NCBI GenBank assembly: GCA_946807835.1
Contig: OX327697.1
Location: 23,012,001 to 23,076,000 of the forward strand
DNA from: Ailanthus altissimus
Taxonomy: Eukaryota; Streptophyta; Magnoliopsida; Sapindales; Simaroubaceae
Direction: 5' to 3'
DNA length: 64,000 nt
Below the pieces are notes generated by a model that worked only from the letters and a program-made list of their open reading frames with translations, did no database searches and had not been told where the DNA came from. The position numbers and the translations under genes were made by a program. Below, one piece after another: positions 47,410 to 61,260 of the stretch (position 1 is its first letter; every line of letters begins with the position of its first letter).

Positions 47410-50400
47410 CTAGTACCATTCATATTGGTATCTTATACCCAGAATCAACTCTATAAATTATTATATTTCCCCTAGCTAAGATCTCTCTAATTATGTTGTA
47501 TTTTCTCTTTACATATTTAGATCTCTGGTGTACTTTTGGCTCTTTTGCTTATGCAATGGCACCATTATTGTTGTAAAATAATGGGATAGGATCTTTCAAA
47601 CTTGGAACTATTCTGAGCTCAGTGACAAACTTATATATCCACATTGCTTCTTTCGCTACTTCAAATGCGGTTATGTATTCTGTCTTAGTGGTAGAATCAG
47701 TTGTTGATCCCCGTGTTTGGTACTTTTTCAACTCACTGCTACACCGTTGAGAATGAGTATATACTTAAATATAGACTTTCTATCATCTAAGTCAGACTGA
47801 AAGTCTAAATCTATATATCCTTTCACTTGCAAGTCACTATCTTCATAAATAAAAAACTTATCCTTTGAACCCTTAAGGTATTTAAAGATATGTTTCACTG
47901 TCATCCAATGGTAGTCACTTGGATCAGACTAGTACCAGCTAGTAACACTTATCATACTGAATTCAGGTCTGGTACACATCATAGTATACATCAAACTACC
48001 AACAGTTGATGAATATGGCAAGTTAGACATTATAACCCTTTCATCTTCTGTCCGAAGAGACATTTTCCTCGAAAGATGAATAGCATGTCTGAAATGTACA
48101 CTAGTTGTCTTACAATTAGTGAAATTGTACCTTTCCAAGAAACTATTAATATACAATGATTGGCAGAGTTCTATCAGCTTCCTAACTTTATCTCTATAGA
48201 GTTTTATACCTAGTATAAAGAAAGCCTCTCTAAAATCTTTTATGGAGAAGTTCTTATTCAGATTGCTCTTGACTGATTGTAACATACCAATATCATTCCT
48301 AATAATAAGTATGTCATCCACATAGAGAACTAAAAAAACTATTATACTTTCACTGACCTTTCGTACACACACAACTGTCATATCTCATAGTAATATTATA
48401 TAGCAAATGCCAATAATATTCGAATTGACTTAAACATCGCTACTAGTGCAAATGTCTTCTCATAATCAATCCCAGATCGTTGAGTATACCTTTAACAACC
48501 AGTCGGGCTTTAAAGGTTTCAACCTTGCCATTGGGCCTACGCTTCCATTCGTAAATCCATTTACGACCAATAAAAACTATTCCTTCGAAAAGCTGAACCA
48601 AGTCCTAGACTTGATTTTGATGCATAGAGTCAATTTTAAATTTTATGAAATCTTGCCATTTTCTTGAGTTGATGTCCAACATCGCCTTTCTATAAGTCAA
48701 ATGATCATTTTTTTTCAATTAAGAAAAGTCCAAACGCACCTTCAAGTATCTGACCATACCTGGCAGGTAGCTTAGACATTCTTTCTGACCTATGTGGAGG
48801 GTGTGTTAAAGGTATTCTGCTCGATTGAGCCTGAGTTTCCATCGATGGTTTATCTTAGTTCTGATAGACTTCATCAAGTTCAATCTTTTTATAATCGCTA
48901 GTATTTATAAGAAACTGTTTCTCAAGGAAAGTGGCATTGCAAGCAACGAATACATTTTTTTGTTTAGGATCATAGAATTGGTATCCCATTGAATTCTTAA
49001 GATACCTAATGAACCAATACTTGTACCCCATAGGTGCAAGTTTATCCTGTTGTACAATATTTACATAAGCATGATAGCTCCAAATCTTAAAATATTTAAG
49101 ACTCGATTTTCTTCCAGTCAATATTTGATATGGAGTAGAGGGAACAGCTTTAGATGGAACTCTGTTCAATATATGAGCAACAGTTTCTAGGGCATAGCCC
49201 TATAGATATTCAGAAAGATCAGTAAAGCTCGTCATCGATTGAACCGTATCCAATAAAGTTCGATTCCTCTTCTTTGATACACCATTGTGTTGCGGAGTAC
49301 TTGGAGGACTATATTGAGAGAGAATCTCATTCTCCTTTAAATAATCCAATAATTTAGTACTTATGTACTCACTACCTCGATTTAATCGAAGGCATTTAAT
49401 GTATATGTCGGTTTATTTCTCTACTTCAAGTCAGGATTCTTTGAACTTTTCGAAGGTTTCTAATTTGTGTTTTGAAAGAAACACATATCCGTATCGTGAC
49501 ACATCATCGATAAAAAGTACAAAGTATCAAAATTCACCTATTGTAGTGTGATTCATTGGATTGCATACATCATTATGTACCAGTTCCAATAAATTTGAGG
49601 TACAGTGTCCAACACTAGTAAATAAAGATTTAGTCAACTTTTCTTGAATAGATGATTCACAAACTGGATAAGGCTGTATGGTTAGATCAGGTATCTGACC
49701 ATCTTTAATCAAACGGGTTAGGCATTTCACACCTATGTGACATAATCTCGTATGCCATAATTCTATTTCATTTAAAGATTCTAAACTACTACTAATATTA
49801 GCTTGCACATTCATGACATTTCTAATTGTATCTAATATATAATATCCATTTACTAACTGACACTCAGCTAATAAAACATCATGCATATTATACAAACATA
49901 GGAAATAGTTTCGAATATACATATGATACCCTTCATTGTCAAGTATAGTAAGGGATATAATCTGTCTAATGATATTAGAAATATAATAATAATTATACAA
50001 TACAACTATTCTATTATAAGGGAGAAGTAAATCTAAATGTCCAATAGCTTCAACCTGCAGAAAATCGTCATTTCTAGCTTAAAGCTTTACCTTTCCTGGC
50101 TAAAGCAATCTAACTTCCCTCAAACTCTGTAACACATTACAGATGTGAGAATGACATGTTGTATCTAATACCCATGTACTAGCATCAAATTCTAATGAAA
50201 TTTCTATGATAGGAAAGTAAATACTTGAGGGAGTCTTCTTCAAACTAGCAAGATATTTTAGGCAGTTGCATTTCTAGTACCTATCCTCGCTGTAAAAGAA
50301 ACATTTTCCTTTTGCCTTGCTCTTCTCTAGAGGTTTGGATATTAGTCGCCTTTGAAGATCTATTTGGGGTGTCTGCCTCATCTTCTATTTCTTCTTCCCT

Positions 50401-51068
50401 TTGGACTTCCCAGATACCCTCAGGGTAAAAGATGAAGCACCTTGAATGAAGAGAGTCGAGCTTCCTTTATGTATGTCCTCGTCTATTGTCTTCAACAATT
50501 TATGAAGATCGGCATGGGTAGGGGTCAATCCTTGCATATTGAAGTTCATGATGAATTGTGTGAATGACCCCAAAAGAATCTGAAGAATCAAACTATTTCC
50601 TAAATTATTGTTCAAAGAAATGTCCATAGTCTCAAGCCTTTTAATATATTTAATAATTTTGAGGACATGAGGACTGACTAGACTGCCATTAGGAAGTCTA
50701 GTCTGAAAAAGCACTTTGGCAACACAGTATATTTCAACCTAAGGTCTGTCACAAAAAAGCTCCTTCAAGTGGAGTATGATGCTGCTAGTATTATCTATAT
50801 AGAGATGCTCTCTCTGCAGCTCATTAGACATAGAGGCAAGGATGTAAGATTTAACTTTTAAATCATCATCTAAATATTTCTGATATGTCACATTTTCCTT
50901 TGAGATGGCATCATCAGAAACACCTCCGGGCCTCTTCTGATCAATAATATATCCAAGCTTCTCAGAATTTAGAATAATTCTAAGATTGATCATCTAATTT
51001 GAATATTTTTTAGCACCCTTGAGTTTGTTAGCATCAAGAATGCGAATCAAATGGTTGTTCAAAGCCAT
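47410..51068 (-). pseudogene. Element C gag-pol, broken copia polyprotein
   Basis: It starts at ATG 51068. Codon 25 is a stop (50996-50994), and gag then reads on through 50993-50385 with HVLKIIKYIKRLETMDIS-type gag sequence. A zinc knuckle at about 50303-50265 has Tyr in place of the second Cys. Then come GAG-pre-integrase (50000-49527), the integrase core and its C-terminal part (49527-48855), RT with YVDDILIIRND (48381-47929), and RNase H (47731-47549). It ends at the stop at 47412-47410, followed by the purine-rich gagtaagtgagag tract. It is better preserved than A or D but still has several stops. Confidence 0.85.
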
Positions 51069-51477
51069 ATTAATCTTCACAAGACAAAATAAAATAGAAG
51101 ATGTCAGCAAATTTTAAATTAATTAAATCGCTAATTAAAATATTTTAAATCATAGGTATAACAATTATATAATTTTTAATTTAAAAAATGCCATCACACT
51201 AATTTACATAATCCTTTTAATCTCTTTTACAGTATAACGATAGTTTAAGAATTTTTAAACAATACAATGAGAAGTGGACCCTATTGGCATTTTACTCCAG
51301 TTTTACGCTAAAACAATATTGACATTTGTAAACCCAACAGGTAGACAACTCTTGTCAATCACATCTCATGCAACTCTTATTATTGATCCTAAATACACTT
51401 TATTCTCACACTAAAGCAATATTAGGTAAGTGTATTTCAAATTAACTTGTCAATTATTAAATATATATTATTGATAC
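51069..51477 (-). other. Element C leader, gag-proximal part
   Basis: This is untranslated leader homologous to A 15550-15896. It contains two of the four motif copies, as complements: near 51306-51320 (caatattgttttagcg) and near 51407-51424 (aatattgctttagtgtg). Confidence 0.6.
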
Positions 51478-54400
51478 TGTCACGCCCTAGACCCAAAAGA
51501 TCTGACACACGACATCACTTACATTCATTCCATGCATGTGCACTCATAAATAATATTACACAAAATTTTAAACTTCCATTCAACACAGGAATCCTTAGCA
51601 AGTTGCTAGTAAGTTCAACATTAAAATCAACCCATAACCTAACATATAAATATAAACTTCTTTTGACAATATTTAAACATTCATTTCAATTTCTTTCAGA
51701 ATTATAATAATTGAATTATGACTGGAAAAATTAATAAACCAGAGATACGCAGAGTTTTCTCAGAGATTAACACTCTATTACGTCACCAGTAACAACTTTG
51801 TTACCGAAGCCCAGAATATATTCATTGCAAATTCTTACTTAAAATCAACTAATAACCACACTTTGAAAACTTAAATCAAATCCAACCACACACAATAAAA
51901 TAATACATAAGTATTTATTCAATAGGGACAAACCAAATATCTTATCCCACCCGTCCCCAAATGAAACACTCAACAACCTAGCAACTTAGGGAACCCAAGG
52001 AATAGTAGAAGCCTTGCCAAATCCGCTAAGCACACATGTACCTTATTTACCTGAAATCACCATATACTATAATGAGTATAAAACTCAGTAAGCATACTAG
52101 TTTTTCATATATTCAATACAAATACATATATGTACACAATGCATATGTATGATATGTTGTGATTGTTGGCGCAGCAGGATCTAGGCACGTGGGTGTATGC
52201 ATGTGCAATTGTGTCTATTGCCTAACGCAGCGAAAATATAAATTTTACAATAAACACAAAAACTAAATATATTAATCACATTAATATATTAATAAGATTA
52301 GAGAACTCACCAAACGTGTAACGTTATACACGTATTTTTTCTGAAGTCCGCATGGAGACTAACTCGCATGTAGTTCTAGTCACTAACTCGGTGGGCTTGG
52401 TGAGCTAGAACAACAACTCCATATTCAGCCTGAGATTAACTCTTAATCCCTAAAATGGCCGGGAGTGAATTTACATCCTTTTCTCCAAAAGGATAAGAAA
52501 TGGAGAACTTGAAGCAATTCATAATTACTCCAATTGGAAGCAGATCGAAAAATGAAACAATTTCATTTTTCTTTTCCTTTTTTTTTTCTTTTTTTCTCCT
52601 TTCTTTCTTCTCTTTTTCCTTTTCTTTCTCTCTTTTTCTTTCTTTCTCTCTCGGCCGAATGGCCTTCCTCATGTTTTTTTTTTCTTTTACTTCTTTATAT
52701 ATATATATCATATAATATAATATAATAATAATAAAATAATAATATATATATAAGGGAGAAAGATAGAGAAAATGATTATTTAACAATTAAATAATCAGAG
52801 TTGACCATTTTGCCCCTCATAAATAGTTACCAAGTTTACCTCCTAACAGGTCCCACCAAATCCCATACTTGGATAAATTCAACTGAGGGTCCACAATACG
52901 CTACGTGTCCTTATACAATTAGTAAATAACATTTATTAACTAATTGTTGTATTTAACATTTAAATACAGACACGCACGCATTCTCATGAAATTGCTGAAT
53001 ATTGCTGGATTAAATAATTTAATCCGGCACGCTGCCCCAGTGCACAATGAGTACACACCATATCGCAGGACTCCCTAAGTTCTACACCCGATTCGTCAAA
53101 TGAAACTATTCCATGAGTCCGTGAGCTATGCCCTACGCACACGTCACGGATATACAAATCAGCACGTTGAACCATATAAGCTGAGGTTACAACGCATACG
53201 TATAGTCCTTCCGTCATGATATCCAAGATGTGCGGGGATATAGATTATCACCGTCAAATTCCCATGTGCTCATCCATTTCCTATCTCCAGACTTGTATCT
53301 CAATGAACAATATGCGCAAACTCCTTTGTCATATTGTTCCACCATGTCGGAACTCTTTCCCAGATCATTGCTTGTGGCCACAAGACTTTCAGATATACAA
53401 TCTCGAAGTATCTGGATATCAAACTCCATATAGGAGTTAACGGATCCCATATCTGTACGCACCGGACTCCATAAGCATCAGACCATACCCAGCGACACCC
53501 AGCGGTCACACCATGAAAGGTCTGTGACATGTGTGAAACCAAAGTATGGTGGATCACTTACAAGCCCACCGTGGCACTCAGGTCAAAGGACCACGTATAC
53601 TACTCAACTCGAGAGAACCCTCCGTTGATGGCTTACATTAAATGTCTATCGGATGTCCTCGTGAGTCTGTCCCATATTCAATCCTAACTGGACACCCATA
53701 TGTCAATACGAGCTCTAAGCTCATGGTTAGTCAAGAACGACCATCTATACCCGACAGATACAACATATGTTGATCTATATATAAAGGTATCCACTGATAG
53801 ACCCGCATCGGTAGAAATAGATCAGGGACTATTATTCGAGAACATACTTGCGCAACATGCATTTTCTCGCACCCGATTGCAACTCTTGCAACTATGCAGT
53901 TACTAGTATATTCCTAGGTCTATGTCCCATTCAGACAATGCTCAAATTCTTAGATCTGCTGAGTATTATAACCAGCTAACACTTCGTTGTGCTAACATTT
54001 AGCAATTATATGTCTCAACATGGCTAACTATGAGCCCTTATCTAAACCCTTTAGATCTGATCCGAACTCCTTCAGATCTACAATGTCTGTAATGTTACAT
54101 GCATAATACCATATAATTTGGTATTAGCGATTTAATGGGAATGTACACTTGTATAAATACACAAGTATATGTACATTCAGGGATGACACGTAAGCACCGA
54201 CCCTAACAGTGATAACCCAAAATCATAATCTTATTAAATTACATATCATGTAAGCGCTTACACATTCTTTCAAAACATATAATAGGAATACCATCACTCA
54301 ACTACTACTTAATAGAACTTACATATCACATATCACATAATGAGTCAAATGTCACTCGTAGATGACATACCGTATGAGAGGAATAGTACAAGTGAGGTTT

Positions 54401-56334
54401 TAAATTACACATGCACCAATACGCCACCACACGAATGTAATGACTCACTCTTCCTTTAGGTATCAATAGAATCCTCCCTACATACGGAACACATAACATA
54501 TACTAATCTCGAAAGAAAGGCCACACATAAAGGCTCTACAAATCACATAAAATGCCTGCTAAATCAACAGTGAGTTCAAGCATCCTCAAAACACAAAATG
54601 TTTCTCATGGACATATTACACTTCAAAAGCTCTCTTTGTTAAACACATTTCATTTTGAAAGCTCACTTTCAAAAACACATATGTGTCATGTATGTCCATG
54701 CTTACATTCATAATCACATGTCTTCACATTTCATATCAAAATATACTTTGACATAACATAAACATATTTCTAACCACATTTACAAAATCAATCATAACAC
54801 TTACTATGTTTATTGTGATTTCAGTAAAAGGTCTAGTATACTTACCTCTTAGCATTTTCAGCTACAAGGCTTAAATCACTTTAACCTATCAATGGAGATT
54901 AATCCTTTCATAAGCCTCACAATTCACACAAAATACTTTAAATAGCTTACAAAATTATACACAATGCATTTATCACATCAAATTAGTCTAAATACTTGGT
55001 TTCTCAAAACCTGTCATTCTGACCACTTACACGTAACAAAAACTTTTAATACATCAAATGATGTCCAATTACTCCAAAATCAGAATATACCATTCTTGAC
55101 TCATATATCCTTCTTATATATGAATATTATATCAAAATTCCTATATAATCCATTCCATATACACCATCGAATCCAAACTACTAACCTGACAGGATCAAGA
55201 TACTTACTGAACAGTATTCAATCTCCCAATTTTATAAAATCATATACTAACTCAATCTCCCAATTTTATAAAATCATATACTAACTCAAAAATTATAAAC
55301 CTATCACATAATAACACATATCTCAATCCATGATAAATATTTCACTTCCAAATCACTGCCAAAAGTATTTTAAAACTATTGTATTCCATAGCTTTAAAAA
55401 TCTGTTAATCAAATACTGCAAAGAGCTGATACACTTTAGAAAATCATAACACTTCAACCACATTAATCTAAATTATTAATTCCGAGTATATCATCTTAGA
55501 CATATAAAATTATCATATTCCATAAGTTTGTAATTTTTAAAGATCATTCAAAAGGTCAAAAAGTGTTTGTCACTGTATCATACTGTTAACACAGGAAATT
55601 TTCAGAATTTCAAGGTCATTTTGGTAAATTCACTACAAATTCAAATTCTGGAATTTTCAATCGATTCAAAGTCTCAGATAATCCTAAACATGTCTAATTT
55701 CATATACTCAAAATTTAAAACTAGAATTGAATCACAATAATTTATAAAATTACTGGATCAAGAGACTATCAAGCAGAACTTCCACAATTCGTCATGATTT
55801 ATCAAGCTATCTTATAGATCATCATCAATTCTCACAATATCTTACGAAATACACATCAAATCCTTAATTATACATATTTCCAAAAATCAAAGCTTAAAGG
55901 AATTAACTTAATTAACACCAATAAATTGAGAAATAGTTGTGTATACCTCTTAAGATCCAAAATTCTAATTTCTTCTTCTTTTTTTTCTTCTTCTTCTCTT
56001 TCTCTCCCCTTTATTTCTCTCTTCTCTCTCTATAAAGGGATAGCTCGACTCAAAAATAGGTAAATTAGGGTTCAAAAGTGTATTTTTATACTAAGAGGCT
56101 AATTTTTTAGTATTTACGAATTTGCCCCTAAAACTTTCAAAGGATAATAATTTGGTCCCTAAAATAAATCTAAAGTCTTGCAAATGAACCCAATACTAAT
56201 AGTATATCCTTAACCTATAAAAACACTACTAATAACAATATATAAATCAAGGATCACCCACATACAAATAAAATATATATTTATATATAAATATAAATAC
56301 ATATTCTTACCAGTTGTGGATATTAGTTACTATA
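51478..56334 (-). mobile_element. Family L solo LTR, copy L3, interrupted by solo LTR E
   Basis: In reverse orientation it starts tgtcacgcc and ends gttactata, flanked by an exact 5-bp duplication gatac (51473-51477, 56335-56339). It is the reverse complement of L1/L2 apart from the nested 52164-54208 insert. The TATA box complement is at 56082-56090 and the pyrimidine complement of the GA tract at about 55970-56035. A short local duplication (caatctcccaattttataaaatcatatac) lies at about 55220-55282. It sits in the leader of element C. Confidence 0.88.
52164..54208 (-). mobile_element. Element E: solo LTR of the A/C copia lineage
   Basis: It starts tgttggcgcag and ends ccctaaca, flanked by an exact duplication gtgat (52159-52163, 54209-54213). 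Much of its right half (about 52990-54208) follows the element C LTR in the same orientation, including the shared block at 53511-53556. There is no internal sequence, so it is a solo LTR. It contains a long TTTC/TTTTC pyrimidine microsatellite at about 52558-52690 and a (TA)n run near 52697-52750. It is the innermost layer of the nest. Confidence 0.87.
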
Positions 56335-57057
56335 GATACTACCCTCACACTAAAGCAATATTGGATAACATGTTCGCATATATTTGACTTATCTCATGCT
56401 TTACCGGTATAGTTCAAATCACACCAACCAAATTCTTCATGCTAAAGCAATATTGAAAAAGACTGTATTGACAAGACGAACCATTTAAAAAGTTAACTCA
56501 TAATATAATAAAATTCAATCTGATTAAAAGAGATTTTAAATACAGGTTCTCATCACATGAGAAGGTTATTCTGAATCAATTATTTAATCATGTGCAAACA
56601 CAACCCCACCAGTAGGGCTCTCATTGTAGTTTCTAACACAAAAAAAAAAATATCTTTGGTTTATCATGCAAACTAATAACTCTTATTACTACATCTTATA
56701 AACCCCTCACATGCTAAAATAAAAATGTTTTTAGCGCTAATGCCATAGCATTAGTCTTTTAGCGCTACAGCACTGGCTTACAAGCGATAGGGCGTTGGAA
56801 GCAGTGCCTCCTATTATAAGGCGTCAGACGTCTCACGCCTTAGTGATCATCTAATGTTAGAGCGCCATACATCTAGCGCGCCAGCGTTCATCATAAACGT
56901 TGTAGCACTGAACATGAGCATTGCGAAGTTCCAGGTGCTGTTTTTACCAATTTTACATTTTCAACACTTGAAATGTACCCCCAATAACCTCGAAACTTAT
57001 CCTACAACATAATCAACACTTAGCCAACACTAAAAATACCCAAAACAACACGAAATT
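56335..57057 (-). other. Element C leader, primer-proximal part with GC island
   Basis: This continues the leader beyond L3. It has two more motif copies as complements (56346-56362 and 56439-56455) and a GC-rich stretch at about 56735-56945 made of gcgct/agcgc-type imperfect repeats, in the same order as in element A. No coding region is supported. Confidence 0.6.
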
Positions 57058-57069
57058 GCTCTGATACCA
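57058..57069 (-). other. Element C primer-binding site
   Basis: The complement reads TGGTATCAGAGC, an exact match to the common plant copia initiator tRNA-Met primer site. It lies two bases inside the 5' LTR. Confidence 0.85.
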
Positions 57070-57071
57070 AT

Positions 57072-59193
57072 TGTTGAGTATTGATTTATATAAAGTGCAT
57101 GAATGTGGTATTATGTATTTATCAACAAAATATACATATCTCATACATATATATGCACAGCGAAAGCATAAAAATTTGTAGTAAACATAATTATTACATA
57201 TTAATCAAATTAATATCGAAATTGAGAATTAACCCTTGAAACCTTTGGATTAAAATTCTTGAAGTCCACCTGCAATGCAAACTTTGATCAATCTTAATAA
57301 TCAATAATGGTAGGATTGATTATCTAGAATAATAGTATGTTAATCCAGCAATTGTTTAACAAAATAAATTTAAGTTTTTTATTTTCTTTTGATTAACACT
57401 TAATCAATAAATCAAACTCTTATTTTCGCTGAATTGGCTTTAAGCCTAATGAAAAGAAAATTTAATTATGAATTCAACAATTGAATTCAAAATTAAGAGA
57501 ACAATTTTTTCTTTTTCTTTCTCTTTGATGGCTGGCCAAAATTACTTAGCAAAATAAAACTTAACCCTTAAATTTTATTTTATTTTACAAATATATACAA
57601 ATGAATTTCATTTCATTTCATTTCACTTAATTTGCATTTACATTTAAGTTAACCTAATCACAGTTAACATTTAACCCTAGTTAGGTTAGTTTAACTTAAC
57701 TCTTAAGTTAAATAAATATTTAAATAATCTAACCCTAGTTAAATAATTTAACCATGGTTAGGTTAACTTTTATTTAACCATTAAGTAAGGTTAACTTAAC
57801 TTAATCATATGGTTAACTTTTAACCATAGTTAAGTTAAGTCATTTATTTAACTATTAAATAAATTTATTTTAATTATTTAAAAATTAAATAATCATCAAG
57901 TAAAATTACATTTATGTTTTTGCTAAGTTACCAAGTTAACTTAAAGGTGGTCATATTATTTAACCATATACTTTAGTTAACTTAATTAGTAAATTGCTGG
58001 ATTTTACTGTATTGAACTATTCAATACGGTACACTGCCCAAGTGCACAAAGAGTACATTTCATATTGGAACTCCCTAAGTCTATGCCTAATTCGTCAAAA
58101 TGGAACTATTCCATAAATCATTGATCGATGCCCTACGCACACGTCACGGATATTACAAATCAGCGCATTAGACCATCTATATTGAGGTTATTACATATTC
58201 GTATAATCCTTCCGTCATTATATCCTGGATAGGCAGGATATAGATCATCACTGTTAAATCTCCGTAAACTCATCTGTGAACTTATCTCTAGATTCGTATC
58301 TTAATGAACAATATATGCAAATACTTTTACTATATAGTTCAACCTTATAGGAAACGTTTTTTCCGGGTTCATTACTTATGCCTATAAGACTTTGTAAGAT
58401 ACAATCTCGGAGCATCAGACATACAACTCATTTATGTGAGCTGGCAGATCTCATATCTACGCACACCAAACTCCATGGGCATCAAACCATACCCAGCGAC
58501 ACGTAGCAGTCAGATCATGAAAGGTCTCTAACATACATGGAACCAAAGTATGATGGATTACCCACAAGCCCATCATGGTGCTCAAATCAAATGACCACGA
58601 ATACCACTCAACTCGAGAAGACCTTTATTTGATGGATTCATAGGATATATATTGGGGTCTTCGTGAGTCTGTTCAGTATTCAGTCCTGACTGAATACCTA
58701 CATGTCTATACGAGTTTCTACTAAGCTCATGGTCAGCTAAGAACAATTATCTATACAATACAGATATAGACATACATTGATCTATATAATAGTGATTCAT
58801 CGATAAACCCACATTGGTGAACATAGATTAAGAATAATGTGTTTAAGAACATAATTACGTAATGATATTTTCTAACACTTTTTGTAACTTTTTGCAACTA
58901 TGTCATTACAAGTAAACTCTCAGGTGTCCATCCCATTATAAATAGGGTTCTAATTCCTTAGATCTCACTAACTCTTAGTATTTATAACTCTCAGCATTGC
59001 TAATTGTTAGCACTAGTCTAAACTCCTTTTAACCAGATCTGAACTCTTTCATCTTATACAATGTCTATAGTGTTACAAGTTTTAGTACCATTCAATAAAG
59101 GTTATCAGCAATTTAATAAAATATTCATTGTATAAATATTACAAAATAAATATTTATACTAACAAGGATGGTATATAAGCACAAACTCTAACA
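57072..59193 (-). repeat. Element C 5' LTR
   Basis: It starts tgttgagtattg next to the primer-binding site and ends ctctaaca before the duplication catat. It is colinear with 45278-47395. Confidence 0.88.
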
Positions 59194-61260
59194 CATATAG
59201 CACCAAAAAAATAAATTTACTCCTACTGACCTTATATATGCATTAATTAACAATGTTCTCTTTAAATTTAAATGAGGTGATCATTTGATCAAATTTTCAA
59301 TACCATTGACGAGATGCTAGCTTTAAACTATAAGTGAATTTCTTTAACTTGTATACCAAATATTTTGAATCTTTGAATTCCAAATTTTTTTGTTGTACCA
59401 TGTAACTTTTTTGTTCAAGTTACTATTGAGAAACACTGTCTTGACATTCATTTAATGTACCTTTAAATCATAATGAGCCACAATTTTCATGATGATTTTA
59501 AAATAGTTTTTCATTGAAACTAGAGAGATAGTCTCTTGATAATTAATGCCTTCATTTTGAGTGAAACCTTGATGACTAGACATGCTTTGTATCTTTCTAC
59601 ATTTCCTTTGGAATCCCGTTTCATTTTAAAATTCAATTTCAACCAATTGGTTTCGCTCCCCCAAGTATCTCAACAAGGTCTCAATCACTTTTATCTTCCA
59701 TTGATTTCATCTTTTTCTTTATGACTTCTATTTATTTCTATGAGTTTAAACATTTATTGACTTAATTGAAAGATATTGGATCATGTTCTAGGCTTATATC
59801 AAATTCAAAATTTTAGAGATATACGATATAATAATTCGAAATCGCATTTCTTATTTCTCTAGTGAATCTCATTAATGGTACTTTTATCTAAAGTTGTTGA
59901 TGTTCCTCTTCATGAGTTTGAGGTGGTTCATCATTTTCAATAAGGGTAACTCAAGTGTGTCTATTATTTCTTGATTTTTTGGATTTTCATTTTGAATCAT
60001 GCAAGTAATGATTATCTAATCACTTTCAGTTGTAATAGTTAGAATATTGATATATTCATCTTCAAACACAACCTTTTTGAGTTGATCACTCTCACTGTAA
60101 TCAACATTCTCAATGAACTTAGTATTACCCGTTTCGAAAAAAATTTGTTTGAGGGATCATAAAACTTGAAATCTCTTTACCTTTTTAGTACCTAACAAAG
60201 TAGAAGTAACAGCTAGCAATTCTTATTCTAATTTTCTTTCATTAGGTTTGTAAGGCCTAGCCTTGGCTAGGCAATCCTAAACATGTAAATCCCTAATGTT
60301 GGGCTTCTTTTCAGTCTATAACTTAATGAGATTTTAACTACTGCTTTACTTGAAACTCGATTAAAGATGTAAACTATAATTTTTAATGCCTCTTCCCAAA
60401 GTGATTCTGATAAAGATGAATTACTAATAAAACTTCTTACTATATCCTTTACAGTTTGGTTCGTCTCTCAACTATACCATTTTAACTCGGAGTCCTGGCA
60501 TGGTATATTAAAGAATGATCTTATATTCTGCCAAGAATTTGGCAAAGAATCCTAAATGTTATTCACTTGACACCTGTCATATCTATTATAGTATTCATCC
60601 CATGGTCAAATTTGACAGTTTTAATTTTCTCACTTAATTGGTTTTCAACTTCGATTTTAAAAATCTTTAAATGTTCAAGGATTATGACTTCTCACGGATT
60701 TAATATAGGTAACCACAACGAGAGTAGTCGTCTATGAAGGTGATAAAATATTGCTGCTCATTCTAAGAATCTATAAAGAATGGACCACAAATATCTATAT
60801 GTATCAACTTAAAGATACCAGAACTCCTATTGAAACCTATTTTCTTAATGTTTGTTTATTTTTTCTTTGTATATCCTATATAGATTTTAACGTCTGATAA
60901 ATTAAAGGAATTGAGAATTTTTTTTAACACAAGTTTTTGAATTCTTTGCTTAAAAATATATACTTAACATTTGTGCCATAATATGAATGAATTCTTATTT
61001 GTTAATTTGTGCTTTGCACCATAATTACTTGCATGCAAAGTTACATAATCTTTTGATGCATAACGTCCAATTTATATAGTTTATCAATTAGAGAATTGGT
61101 ATCAATGAGATTTGAATTTAAGAAAAGACTAAATTTCCCATTTTCAAATGAACAATAGTATCCAAATTTGTCTAAGCATGAAATAAAAATTAAATTCTCC
61201 TTAAATGATGAAACAATAAAAGTTTTTTCTAAATCCAAAAATAAATTCGGGATCCACACA
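59194..61260 (-). pseudogene. Element D pol, first part: GAG-pre-integrase, integrase and RT start
   Basis: On the minus strand the clearest piece is 61259-61041, with LDKFGYYCSFENGKFSLF and LIDKLYKL, a typical copia GAG-pre-integrase segment. An integrase-core-like FIDDYSRCGYLY is the complement of about 60710-60745. The region then degrades through many stops into an RT start whose finger segment lies near 59600-59550 and whose frame is lost just before 59194. It joins logically to 45277. Confidence 0.6.

Larger units (their letters stand above)
45278..59193 (-). mobile_element. Element C: long-LTR Ty1/copia retrotransposon nested in D
   Basis: LTRs at 57072-59193 (5', 2122 bp) and 45278-47395 (3', 2118 bp) are flanked by an exact target duplication catat (45273-45277, 59194-59198). 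The primer-binding site TGGTATCAGAGC is the complement of 57058-57069. Gag-pol runs minus from 51068 to 47410. The leader (51069-57057) contains solo LTR L3, itself carrying solo LTR E. Without those inserts C would be about 9.1 kb. Near-equal LTR lengths and fewer stops than D mean it is the younger insertion. Leader and protein similarity place it in the same lineage as A. Confidence 0.9.
44310..61260 (-). mobile_element. Element D: decayed Ty1/copia element split by element C
   Basis: Read on the minus strand, pol begins with a GAG-pre-integrase stretch at 61259-61041. It continues with integrase and the first part of RT down to 59194, is cut by element C (59193-45278), and resumes at exactly the RT catalytic box VDDILLASND (complement of about 45250-45277). 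RNase H follows to about 44310. D is older than C and has very many stops. Its 5' LTR was not found in the window; its 3' LTR may lie at 36001-43873 around element B, which would make D the host of both B and C. Confidence 0.7.

Noticed and set aside
52436..52786. 116-codon frame rich in Lys/Glu and the opposite Phe/Ser-rich frames
   Set aside because: They are translations of the TTTC/TTTTC microsatellite inside solo LTR E.
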